Shown here: piece by piece, positions 22,466 through 32,842 of the stretch | How the letters are laid out: every line of letters begins with the position of its first letter | How positions within the stretch are numbered: position 1 is the first letter of the stretch | Source of the DNA: Chara braunii | Taxonomy: Eukaryota; Streptophyta; Charophyceae; Charales; Characeae | Direction: 5' to 3' | NCBI GenBank assembly: GCA_003427395.1 | Contig: BFEA01000057.1 | Coordinates: 1,412,491-1,476,490, forward strand | DNA length: 64,000 nt | The notes under the pieces: generated by a model | The model's database searches: none | Told to the model about the DNA's origin: nothing | Seen by the model: only the letters and a program-made list of their open reading frames with translations | Translations under genes and position numbers: made by a program

Positions 22466-23157
22466 CTAGTCCTCTTTAGGTTCCCCGTCCAATATCCTAC
22501 CTCTATCTACTCCCGCAACCGCCGCTCGGCGCAACTTTGCTCTAATTCGAAAAATGACCCGACGAAGTTCCCTACGTGAGGGTATACCCCTGTCCAGACA
22601 GTAGGTGATTAGCCAAGCGAGTTCGGTGACAGAAGGCCTAAACTGGATCGCCCTTCGAATTACACCCACTAGCCTTTGATGTGTGTCACAACGCCCAAAA
22701 ATAAACTCGGTATGGCTGCAACTCTTTACTGACGAGGACCTAGGGAGTTCCCAATTGTAAGCATACCGGAACCTATAATGAGCTATAGTATCTGATCCGG
22801 GCCCTTCTGAAAACTCGCTGAATAGCCGCGCCCCGAACCTTCGCCCGAGGGAAGTGAGACATAAAAGTGCCCGACAATGTCTGGTGGTGTCTATAATTAA
22901 AAACTCCCAGTCGTCTTTTGATAGATAAAGCCTAACATTTACTTCCGCCTGAAGCGGTTCGCTCTCTCTGTCTCTTCTAAAACATGGCCTAGGCTGACCA
23001 TGATCCTTGCCCATAGAAAAATCCCTTCTCGCACTATCAACCCTTGCTCCCTGGTCGTCCTGTACTTGCTCCACCCTTCTAGAGGTAGACTGATGACGTT
23101 GAGCTGACCATTCTCTCTTTTAAGATGCACTTGGGTCTCCGACTCAATAAATACCAT
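22466..23157 (-). pseudogene. Element C extra ORF a, about 200-230 codons (unrecognised)
   Basis: Two overlapping frames (23157-22939 and 23074-22466) look like one frame with a shift near 22990. Content includes VYLSKDDWEFLIIDTTRHCRALLCL, FIFGRCDTHQRLVGVIRRAI and a basic C-terminus (RELRRVIFRIRAKLRRA). The stop TAG at 22466-22468 is followed at once by the ATG of ORF b, in frame. No family is recognised. Being nearest the 5' LTR, it would be the first ORF on the element's RNA. Confidence 0.45.
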
Positions 23158-23679
23158 TCCTGATCAAGACACAACAATCGCTCTCCCACTCTCGAACTGA
23201 TGAGTTCACAGACCCCCACGACAGGCCTCCATTGATCACTCCTATATCCCTTCAAGACGTCAACAGGCTTAGGAAAGAACCGCCCTTTGGCGTATCTCTC
23301 CCTACCCTCATGTCAAGAAGGAGGGCGGATCAACGTGCCATCATCGCTGGCCTAACTCCCTCGCCGCGACCTGGGCACGAGCTGGCCAACTCGTGTGCCC
23401 TAGGGTGGACCGAAGTCACACGCGAACGAGGGGGCGGTGTCTCACTCGTGAAGCCTCACTCCTATCCATGCCTCTACTCGACCCACCTCAGGCATGGTCT
23501 CACCCCGACATGTGTTGTGGCTCAAATCCCCCCGCTATCCATCATAATCAACTAGCCTATCTAGTTCCACCCTGCTCCTTGCAGATCCGGGGCACTTCTC
23601 CCCTTCCCTTCAATCCCTTCAGTTTGTCCTCTGCTCACAATTTTCTCTCTTAGAATTAGATCAGGGTAGACTAACCAAC
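23158..23679 (-). other. Element C leader with candidate primer-binding site
   Basis: There is no coding. At 23659-23677 the minus strand reads TGGTTAGTCTACCCTGATC, starting TGG as needed to pair with a tRNA CCA end, two bases from a possible LTR end. A variant (GGGTAGACTGACCA) recurs on the + strand near 24005. The tRNA is not identified. An alternative LTR edge at 23925 (TGTGAGGACC) cannot be excluded. Confidence 0.35.
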
Positions 23680-26600
23680 TGGGGGGGGCTGCTAGGTGGC
23701 GAGAAGGGACCAGCTATGGCTGACGTGGGTTAGGGTCGTATTTGTCTCCGAGTTACTATGTTTTTGGCGCAAGGAAGGCTAGGAGTTACTATGGGTTTAG
23801 GGCCTTTCACAAATATCAATCATCATCATCATTGGTAACACCATTATCACAATCAGTTACATCATCACATGAGGGACGCTGAGCCCGATTCTCAGCAATT
23901 TCGGTTCGGTTACTCCGGGTAGATTGTGAGGACCCCGGCCTCGATATGTTCTTTGGTAATATCAGCCTTGGGCACTGGGCCCGTTTTTTCCAAACAAAAA
24001 AAAAAGGGTAGACTGACCAAAGGGCAGGGTAAGATCAGAACAATCTCCCGCGATCACAAGGAAAGTGCAGGAAGAAAATGCATGAAATCACCAGAATGCG
24101 AGAATCGATGAAATCACGAGAATGCACAAATCCAAGTATCACCCGGGAACGTCGATCACAGGTCGGTTGTCTGTCGTCCGCTCACTCGCGCTCACACCGC
24201 ACCTGCACACACCAAGAAATGTCTAACTTAAGTGTAAAGTAATAAACTCCCGCTCCTAATCCTCCTCGCCTTGGCGGTTACAGGCGGACCGAAGTCCCGA
24301 GAGGCAGCCTTCCCCTGCTGGATGGGCCGTTGTCGACCGTCAGAAGTGATCTGCCGGCCTACTGATCGAACGTTGTACCTCGTGCCGTGTCTGTCACCCA
24401 CGGGGGGATCGATCGGGGCTCCTGTAACCTGCTTAGTCCAAAATCCACTCAGCGAGAACTGGAGTCGACCGAAGACTCAACAACAAAGCAATCACAGACC
24501 AGCTTTTGGAAGGAACAAAATGTGTAATTCCATTTAGTCCAAACTGATAGGATTCCCTACGCTACTCCCAACCCCAGAAACAGATCGTGTGTCCAAGTCA
24601 GGGAAATCGGTCTGAGTTCCAATCGATCTCATTAATAGCCTGGGGCGAATCCTCCGCCCGATAGGGTGTCACCGATAACGAGCTCGCTGATCCCATGGAA
24701 TTGTGCTGGAGCTCTCCGTGTCGGCGCTAGACTCATGGACCCATCGGGGCCACAGCTCGAGATCTAGCTTCACCATAAGTCTGCCTAGTCGCCCGTCCCC
24801 CTCAGAAAAAGACTCAGGACAGTGCGTCGTCGTCATCGTATCGCGTTCGCCACACTACCCCCAAGTCCCGGTCAATAAAGTCACGTGGCCCTGTCTAGAG
24901 CCTGGGGCCACACCCTGGCCAAAGCCTCATAGTATGTCCTGTTGTCCCGTAGCAAGTCCTGGTATTCCTTTGCCAATGCTCGGTCGAATCATATTCCCCG
25001 TCGTGGCCCGATCCTTATACCAAAGTCTCGTCCTGACCATGGTTGGACCCCGTAATCCCGGCCCACGTCCGCGAGTCCTATTTTCCTTGTGCCTGGGTCT
25101 CGTGGTCTCGATCCACTCCCAAAGTCTCGGTTTGCTTGTGCCCGAGCCCCGAGGTCCCGATCTATGTCCCGATCGAGTTTTGCGTCCCGCAGTCCTGACT
25201 CAGAGTCTCAGTCCGCGTTTCGGTTGTCCCGGCCCCGTCCAGAGTTCTGGTCCTGCCAACAATCTCAGACCCGTCGCAAGTCCAGGTCCCATCCCGAGTC
25301 TAGGTCACGACGAATGTTCCGGGCCGCACCCGAAGGCCCGATTCCGCGTCCGAGGTCCGTTTGTGGGGTGTGTGTGTGAGGGCACACGCTACCATGTGCC
25401 CGCCGCCCAACCGTATCCGTTCTTGCGCACACAGTTGTGCATTCACCTATCCGACTGTCCGTGGGCGTGCGCCCTCGTGTGCGCAGGCTCTGCGCATGGG
25501 CGCGAGCTGTTCCGCGCGATTATCACTGTCCCGATCCCGATCCTGACAACGCAGGGGGCACGTGCTGATATGCACACAGAACCCACGCGCCGATCCCGTT
25601 GCGCTCTTGTACGCACTGATGAGTGCGGCCACCCAGAAACCAAATGTGCACGTCTGCGCGCGGATGAGTGGTTGTCTGCGCCTCGACCACTGTTGCACAC
25701 ATATGCGCACGGGCGTCCGGATGTCGATTGTGACTGGGGCGCGCTGATACGCGCGGCTGCCTGCGTCCCAATCCGGTTCCTGACTGCGCAGGGGGCGCGT
25801 GCTAATACGCACAACACCCGCGCGCCGATCCCTTCGCGCTCTTGTACGCGTTGATGCACGTGGCCACCCAGAAACCAAATTTGCGAGTATGCGCGCGAAT
25901 GAGTGGCTGTCTGCGCCTCGACCACAGTCGCTCACGTCCCAATCCTGTTGCGCGCGTGTGCGCGCTGATGCGCGCCTGCCCTGAACCCAAATGTGCGCGT
26001 ATGCCCGTGGGTGAGTGGCTGGCCACGTCCCTATGCCGTTGCGCGTGTGCGCGCTGATGTGCGCGCCTGCCCCGAACCCAAATGTGCGCGTACGCGCGTG
26101 GGTGAGTGGCTGGCCACATCCCTATCCCGTTGCGCGCGTGTGTGCGCTAATGTGCGCGCCTGCCCCGAACCCAAATGTGTGTGTGTGCGTGCGTGGCTGT
26201 CCGCGCCTCGACCACTGTTGCGCATGCTTGCGTGCCGGCGTGCGTGGGTGTGTGTTCGTGCGTGGGTGTGTGTTCGTGCGCCCTTATCCCGACCTTGCGC
26301 ACGCGGATTCGTGCGCAAGGGACTATGCCCGCCTCAATCCCGCCCATGCTGGATTGTGCGCAATGGCACGTCCGTACCAAGTAGCACGCCCGTCCGCACG
26401 GCTATGGTGTGTGCGTGAAGGTTCTGCGCACGGGTACGGAAGCACCTCCGATCCCGCAACACCCTTCCCTTTCTTCCCTCCTACCGCTCTGATGCGTCCT
26501 TTTCCGGAGCTTCTCGTCCCTTGGTGCGTCTCCATGTACCTTGTCCCGAGTTCCCTCTTGCACGCCTGCACGTGCGCAGGTCCCGAGTCCTCAAGTCCTG

Positions 26601-27389
26601 TAGTGCGCTCATATGTGCGCATCTCGGAAGTGTCCTCGTCCTTGGGCCCAGTTGGGCTTATAAAGTTTGTTGGGCCCACCTCCACGAGGCTCCAGTAGTC
26701 CGGTGTGTCGCTGGAGTCGAGAACTTTGCAGCGCCCCGGTAACGTGGCTTCCCCGAGCCTGTACCCGGGCTTGTTTGGGCCCCCGAAGGGTTTTTAGTGA
26801 AGGGGGCCTTCTGTCGGGTACCGGGCCTTTTGCAGCGCCCCAGTCCCGAGGCTCATGCTGAACTAGGCCCAACCTGCCGTGGCCCTTGTGGTCCCCACAT
26901 AGAAAGGTACCAGGCCTTGTTGAATTCCGTAGGACCCGACCTTCGAAATTAATAAGCTCCCGTGGCCCTTTTCTCAGTCTTAGGCCCCGGAGGTCTCCCT
27001 TCGGCCTAACTTAGGGCCCGAATGTGAAGGCCCCAAGGGCACCCGAGAAGCGATATCCTTTTATATTGATCCTTCGATGTACTACCAGTGTCGTCTGTCG
27101 CTTAGTTCGCTTGAGGCTCGCCTTAAGAACCCTGCGCTTTCTTTGTCTGTCGCGCTTCTGTATCCTGACTGCAATGACTTTCATAGTGGTGATGGGAAAA
27201 TGCTCACTTACGAGTTCCGTGGCCACTTTCCCCTGACGCCTCGGCCCTGATTTTCATGGCATGAATCTGGTATCATAATCCTTCGTTGTCGGTCGTGGTC
27301 CCACCTGGTAGTTTTTGTAATTCCGGTACCCGCCAAGTGTTATCATCAAGGAAGTAAACGGCGGCGTAAGGCTGGAGCCGCCCGACACC
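23680..27389 (-). repeat. 5' LTR of element C, about 3.7 kb
   Basis: The right end (GGAGCCGCCCGACA on the + strand) is exact, because it equals the start of the 3' LTR at 13199 and joins D/F protease at 27390. 26438-27389 duplicates 12172-13199. The left end is inferred from the TG beginning the G8 tract and the primer-site candidate. Inside are degenerate AGTCYCGGTCC repeats (24760-25330) and GC-rich tandem arrays (25550-26240). Open frames here, up to 383 codons on the + strand, are compositional. Confidence 0.6.
25550..26240. repeat. GC-rich tandem arrays in C's LTR
   Basis: Two copies of a unit of about 236 bp begin at 25550 and 25787 (CGCAGGGGGC ... CACCCAGAAACCAAAT). They are followed by three shorter units of about 92 bp keyed on GAACCCAAATGTG at 25983, 26074 and 26167. 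The units are full of alternating GCGCGTGTGCGCG runs, which can adopt Z-DNA, and of CpG sites. Confidence 0.75.
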
Positions 27390-28041
27390 GCGACACTACT
27401 CCTGCAGGCGGCTGAGCTAGACAAGTATACTCCTGCAGCAGTTTGGCAATGACTGGCGCCATAGGCTTCTCTTCCTTAGGCTCAGTAACAGGCCTAACAT
27501 AGGCTACAAAAACCTGCTCTTCTAGTTGCTCCTTCCTCACTAATCGTGCGAACGCGGGAGCACTAAGATAGCATTGTGCCAGGGTGTTATCTACTTCTGA
27601 CACATGAAACAGGCGAGCAGTCTTGGGTTCACCTGATGGACTAGGGAGCCTACACCAGTGCTCTCTCAAGTGGAGTGTGGCCCCTGCTGCCTCTCCCCAG
27701 TCCATTCCTAGGACCATGTCGAAAGGAAGGTTGTCCTCTACGAGGAGAGTCAGGGAACGGAGAACCTTCTCTAGGCGAAAGTACACATGGACTCCCTCTA
27801 CGTAATCCTCGACTCCCATAGTGTGATTGTCTGCGGGGATACAAACTATAGGGTCTTCTAACTTCTGGACTTTCAGATTTAACTTCAGCTTCTGCAACGC
27901 TTTTCTACTGATATAGTTGTGGGTGGCCCCACTGTCTATAAGCGCCCCTACTCTACCTCTAAAGACCTCTACATCTACTAAAACTAGTTGTCCTTTCGCA
28001 TCCTTCTTCATCTTGGCCCGGGCAGGCATTCTTTCCTTCAT
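27390..28041 (-). pseudogene. pol: Element D/F aspartic protease
   Basis: The retropepsin has a canonical active site, ALIDSGATHNYIS, and the second segment LPFDMVLGMDWG. Both are typical of Ty3/gypsy, in contrast to family 1. The frame is open from 28041 but is cut at 27390 by element C's LTR in the linker before RT (LLQEYTCLAQPPAG). The rest of pol resumes only at RNase H (12171). Confidence 0.88.
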
Positions 28042-28192
28042 TTCTTATGCCACGCCTGTGAGGGAAGTACCTAGAGAGACTCTAACACAAACAGTCTCTG
28101 GACAACTGTCTAGGCACTGGTCAGCAACCTCTGCCATAGACACATGTGGTTTGGGAGTTTCTATGTGGTGCGCGCACTCTTCTCCACATGGT

Positions 28193-30510
28193 CTAGGGGT
28201 AAGGGCAGCTGCAACCCCTACCGGCGGTTGCCTTTGCTGCCTGTGCAACAAACTGGGCCTCTCTGTACCTGAGGCAGTATTTAATAATATGCTCAGGATC
28301 ACCGCAATAGATACACTGATCCTGGTTTATCCTCCTCTGCCAAACTGTTTGTTCTAGGCCCAGATCTTCCCAGTGCCTGCCTTCCACACCCAGTTACACA
28401 TTGTTTATTAAACTCAGAGTCTCAAATTGTCAGGATAACTTCAATACCACAATGCGTTGCTCAGAAAGGAGCAGCGCTACACTCCCCAACCTTGATTAGC
28501 ACCCGTAACACCCCTGAGCCCCTGAAACATCAAGCGCCACCCAGATACAGCCTCCTGAGGGAAGCGCCACCCTGAAACAGGCCTCTGAGGCCAAGCGCCA
28601 CTCAGAGGATGAAGAAGAAGACCAGCGCCACAGTATTTGATGATGACGAAGTGTCGGAAGACTTCCCGGGTGGAAGTCTGCAGCAGCGCCACCAAACCCT
28701 GACAAGATGACCTCTTAGGAAGAAGTTGCAGCAATGGCTGCAGCACCACCACCTTGGAACCCCGCTTGGCCCCCTTGGCCCCGACCTCCTCCTCTACCTT
28801 ACGGCCTCCCTCCAGTCGCGACAACAGCGTAAGTCCTCCCGTGACTATCGCCACCATCATCTTCCTCCAGGCCCCACTCTATTTGGCTGTACGACCTTTC
28901 CACTTCTTACCCGTATGAAGGTCCTTATACCATAAGGTGGAAACTGGCATAGATTGCGCTCCAGATGCTACCACTTCCCTACTCAGAGTATCGTAGGTCA
29001 TGGTAGACTCCCTACTCTTCTCAAAGAAGTGTCCACGCAAAGGTTCGGGCATGGCACGACAAAACAGGTTGACCGATTGGGTTTCAGTTACCCCATGGTC
29101 AGGGACGACAACCAGTTCATCCATAACGCCCTTGAGTGCTCTAGCACTCTTCCATTGGCGGGAATGGATGATCTGCAGTTTGTCAGAAGCTCTAACACGT
29201 CTCGTGACATCTGCAAACCTCTCGCCCAGTAACTTAAAGAAGTCACTCAGGGTGTGATGAGGGAATAGGCAACCATATCGTTCTCACACTTCGCAGCACG
29301 GCAAAGCGACTGGCGAAGCTAGCTGCTTCGTCTTTAAGGGCGTGGAAGGCAAATGAGGACATGTTCCTCAGGGGCTATCTTCTGGAGGTGAACGTAAGAG
29401 TTCATGTTCGCCTCCCAGTTATCGAAGTTCTCCTCCTCCTTCCCACTGTAGGAATCAGGAAACTTCACCTTAACAGGCTCTCTACGCGGATGAACTTCCT
29501 CCTCCCTTGGAGCAACAAGTTTTGCGCCTTCTATAGCGCCGATACAGAATCGCTCCGTATTCTCTACCTTTGCCTTCACCTCTGAGCCCACGTGCATCAT
29601 CATTTCATGTGCGCACTCTATAAACCCCAATCTGATGGACCGCAAAGTTACATCCTGACTCTTAGCAAATTGATACTTCTCCTCCTGAGCCCTTGGCAAG
29701 AGTTCCATGTTACGCGCCATCACCTCCATCTTCCCTAGAACATCGGCATGCGCCTCCATTTGTGCTCTTTGCTCCTTCACTGCCTCTAACTCCTTGGCCG
29801 TCTTACTCGCCTTCTCCATTCTCTTCTTCTTTTCCCTGGTCAGACAACTTCCATTCTAGCTTCTTCTCTTCTTCGATTGTCTGGCGTTTGAGAGGATCTT
29901 CTTCGACTTCCAACTCCTTAATGATCACCTCTTGTTCTTCCCTGGGGACATATAACATCGCCTCCTCCGCTTCTCCAAGGGACAGATTGGCAACCCATTC
30001 AGAAACCTTCTTCTCTAGCCAGGGATCTTCCTTCTTTGTGCCACTTGACTCCCCCCTGATACTTCTTCTGATTAAGGGCACTTCTTCTTCCACCTTTTTC
30101 TCTTCTTCGTCTTCTTCTTCCTCCACTGCTTTTAAATTTTCTTCCTCCTCCTTTTTCACCCTTTCCAACTCCTCTTCCAACTTCTTCCTTTTTGCGGCCT
30201 GCTCCTGCAATAAGGCCAACTTTTTGGCCTGCTTTACGACCTCCTTCTCCTTCTTGGCCTTCTACTCGGCCAAGATCCTCGCAGCCTCCTCCTCCTGCTC
30301 CTTAGTGTAGGGAGTGGTACTAGCACCACCCCTGGTCTCCACCCTATACGTGAAGGTGTTCCAGAAACCTAATGGAAAGAGGAGACACCAGAGGGAGAAC
30401 CCCACGAGCAGACCGTACATGGGGTAGTCATCCATGGTGTCAGGTGCGCTACAATGACTGTCCCACTCCTCACCACTTAGACCTACCCATTGGACTAACC
30501 GACTGTCCAA
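28193..30510 (-). pseudogene. gag: Element D/F gag with hydrophobic segment, coiled coil and zinc knuckle
   Basis: ATG near 30510 starts MDSRLVQWVGLSGEEWD, followed by a hydrophobic stretch (YGLLVGFSLWCLLFPLGFW) that could span a membrane. After an in-frame TAG comes a long Glu/Lys coiled coil (30219-29803). A shift leads to the gag domain (PVKVKFPDSYSGKEEENFDNW, 29460-29334) and then a decayed part. The CCHC knuckle is at 28274-28315 (CIYCGDPEHIIKYC). The knuckle just upstream of protease identifies gag. The hydrophobic N-terminus is unusual. Confidence 0.75.
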
Positions 30511-31598
30511 GGACCATAGGATCCGTATAGGACCTTGTCAACTATGGTCATTAGCCTGGACCTAATACTACAACTGTCACTACAGGATTCAATGCTGATC
30601 AGGAGGCATTTAAGGAGATCCCCCGTAACTCCTCATCAATTATTTAACGTCGCAGACAGGACGACGCGATCAGCAAGTCCTCTCAAGGCATAGACAGCTT
30701 GTTGTGCAGCCCACAACTCAGATTTTGGGCCTACCATGCCACACTGAGCAGCCCGTCGGTCTGTACCGGTCCTTGGGAGGGTTTGTCCTCCGGGTCAATC
30801 AGTCGACAGACACGGCCTTTAGCCCTACTTAGCCCGTGTGGGTTTGGTCAACAAAGCTCTACGACCTCATACACGGAGTTCCTATCACTTGGATAGAAGA
30901 AACTCAATGCAGAACGAAGAGACATTCAGACTCAGCAAGTACCATGGAGTGCGTGCACATCCATAGGGTGAGGGGATAGGTTGAAGGCTTGGCGAGAATA
31001 TACCAACTCCAACTTGGTCAATTTCGTGGTCAACAGCTCCGGTCAACGCCTTGGTCAACGCTGGTCAACTGCTCGGTCAACACCTTGGTCAACGTCTTGA
31101 CAACGCCTCAATCAACACCCAGGTCAACGCCTTGGTCAATGTCGGTCAACTATCCGGTCAACGCCTCAATCAACACGTCGGTCAACCCCGATCAACTCTC
31201 CGGTCAAGGCCTTGGTCAACGTCTAACTCGGCTATGGCTGCCGACACCTTTCTCCATTCAACCTTCACTTCGCCTTCTCCCTCCTTCCTTCTTTCTCACT
31301 TTCTTCCTTCAACCCGGCTATGTCTTTCTTTTCCCTTCTTCGTCTCTCCCTTCTCCTTCCTCGGCTATGGCTTCTTTCTCCTTCATCTTCTTTCTCCTTG
31401 GTAACCCTGTGTCCGAGTTTCGGCGGTTATGGCCGCCACCTCCTGTCTTGGACCGCACAACAATCTTGTATTGCTCCTCTCTCTCTCTCTCTTCGGCGAC
31501 GCAGCTATGGCGGACCTTCCTCCTTCAATGGCGTGGCTACAGCTATGGCGCCCAGACAACGATGGCGTGTGGGATAACAGGAACCAGCTCCGATACCA
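30511..31598 (-). other. Element D/F leader with primer-binding site
   Basis: The primer-binding site at 31581-31598 reads TGGTATCGGAGCTGGTTC on the minus strand, one base from the LTR end, like the sites in E, G and J. The 1.07-kb leader contains a pyrimidine-rich + strand stretch (31240-31560) and the GGTCAA array. No ORF in it looks real. Confidence 0.75.
31016..31219 (-). repeat. GGTCAA minisatellite (14 TTGACC boxes)
   Basis: Fourteen GGTCAA hexamers occur in 204 bp with spacers of 5-20 bp, built on a GGTCAACGCCTT core. On the element's coding strand each reads TTGACC, the W-box bound by plant WRKY factors. It lies between primer site and gag, downstream of the LTR promoter. Whether it regulates anything is untested. 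Confidence 0.6.
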
Positions 31599-31599
31599 A

Positions 31600-32619
31600 T
31601 GCAATCAGACGCGCTTTCTTCTTCACTTCGCATACATGCAAACAGATCGCAATTCGCACTGGCATTGTGTGGCCACACAAAACTCAGAGATAGTCAAGCC
31701 GAGAACACAGTTCAGTTACAGCCGAGAACACAGTTGAGTTACAAACTCGCTTCCAATTGGCTATGGCGACTGAGCGCCCACACATCCTCTCTCCAACACT
31801 GTGTCCACCCAACTGATCACACGCACTCGACTTCAAATCTCCCTGGATATCCCACACACATACATTCTGTAACACACACACACCCACACCCACACCCATT
31901 CACTCTAACTAACACCTATCGCTAGCTATGACAGCTATGGCCGCCAACTACATCCATCTACAAGCAGCTATGGTTGCACTAATCTCCACCTCAGCCACTT
32001 CGACTTCAGGCCTCTGCAGACCACCTCGCACAAGATGCTAGGGCAGCGCTTCCGCATGGCTCACGCAGGAATGAATGAATGGCTGGACGCTGCCTCTTGA
32101 TTTATACTTTTGTAAGTCGTTGGTCTGCCCTTTTCCACCAGGCCTATGGTGCACACAATCCCTCATGGTACTTGCTGACTGTACAAAGTGAGACTGGGAC
32201 TGGGTACCGCTGACTAAGCTAAGTTGGACTCACCACTTGCCCACTTGCCTCTGGTCTGTTGTTTATAACGTGAGAAGAAACTTGAAAGGCCACTTTCGGA
32301 CCTTCCGGAAGTTTGCGGACTTGGCCTTTTACGACCCTGACCTTTCAGCACTGTAGCAGCTACGACCTTGACCTTTCATAACTACAACAACTATGACCCC
32401 TATGCAGGTATGACCCCTACTTTGACAGGTCTGAGGTTCAAGACCCGACAACTACTCAGACCTACGACCGACAACTTTCAACTACTAACACACAGGTCAC
32501 GGGTTCAAGACACACAGAGTCGACTTGATACTGTACGCAGGTAAGGTAAGGTAAGGTAAGGTCTGGGGATCGAGCCCTGGGATCCGCATCTGTGACTGCA
32601 AAAGGTGAAAACCATTTCA
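31600..32619 (-). repeat. 5' LTR of element D/F
   Basis: It begins (left edge) TGCAATCAGACGCG next to the primer site and ends CCATTTCA before the CCTT target duplication at 32620-32623. It repeats 9278-10255 with small indels, for instance four rather than three GGTAA units near 32541 and a duplicated GAGAACACAGTT block near 31700. Confidence 0.87.
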
Positions 32620-32623
32620 CCTT

Positions 32624-32820
32624 TTTCCAAAATGTAGGCCTTGGGCAGGAATCGCAGCAACATACACAGACAATTGGAGAGCCTAACTGAACGAGGCCCA
32701 GCAGTTGCAGCAGAGGCACAACCTCTAGGGGCCTACCGAAAGCTTTCTGTGATACTTTCTGGCTTCTTGTGATTGTGCAATCTGAATATTGTCATCTCGC
32801 TATTGCTCATTTTCCTTGCA
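32624..32820 (+). repeat. 5' LTR of element E, second part
   Basis: It continues E's LTR after D/F. It aligns with 39800-39921 (GGGGCCTACCGAAAGCTTTCT, TTGTGATTGTGCAATCTG) and with G's LTR over GGCCCAGCA. It ends CCTTGCA, three bases before the primer site. Confidence 0.8.
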
Positions 32821-32823
32821 ATT

Positions 32824-32842
32824 TGGTATCGGGGCTGGTTCG
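32824..32842 (+). other. Primer-binding site of element E
   Basis: TGGTATCGGGGCTGGTTCG begins three bases after the LTR end. It resembles the TGGTATCAGAGC site used by many plant retrotransposons primed by initiator-Met tRNA. Confidence 0.8.

Larger units (their letters stand above)
12172..27389 (-). mobile_element. Element C: large divergent Ty3/gypsy-like retrotransposon (family 3)
   Basis: On the minus strand the order is long 5' LTR (23680-27389), primer-site candidate, about 3.7 kb of unrecognised coding-like sequence, gag with zinc knuckle, protease, RT, RNase H, integrase, G8 polypurine tract, then a truncated 3' LTR. The pol order is Ty3/gypsy, but motifs (PMGWTN, DFPIKGP) differ from families 1 and 2. 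The left end is missing together with D/F's RT, as if one deletion removed both. The 15.2-kb length is well above a usual Ty3/gypsy element. Confidence 0.8.
9278..32619 (-). mobile_element. Element D/F: family-2 retrotransposon split by element C
   Basis: Two near-identical LTRs in the same orientation (9278-10255 and 31600-32619) bracket minus-strand gag (28193-30510), protease (27390-28041) and RNase H-integrase (10294-12171). CCTT flanks both ends as target duplication inside E's LTR. Element C lies between protease and RNase H, and the RT of D/F is missing there. Net of C the remnant is about 8.1 kb. Joining the left and right halves as one element is inferred from orientation, LTR pairing and the target duplication. 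Confidence 0.8.

Noticed and set aside
23925-23940. TGTGAGGACCCC as the left edge of C's 5' LTR
   Set aside because: No primer-site-like sequence adjoins it, whereas 23680 has TGGTTAGTC next to it; kept only as an alternative.
24703-25854. 383-codon open frame on the plus strand
   Set aside because: It lies in a GC-rich, repetitive LTR, opposite to element C, with low-complexity Ser/Pro/Arg content and no motif.
25443-25935. Two overlapping frames of about 160 codons on the minus strand
   Set aside because: They are products of the GC-rich tandem repeats; both frames are open because stop codons are rare in this composition.
29693-30310. 205-codon plus-strand Ser/Phe-rich frame
   Set aside because: It is the antisense shadow of the Glu/Lys coiled coil of D/F gag.
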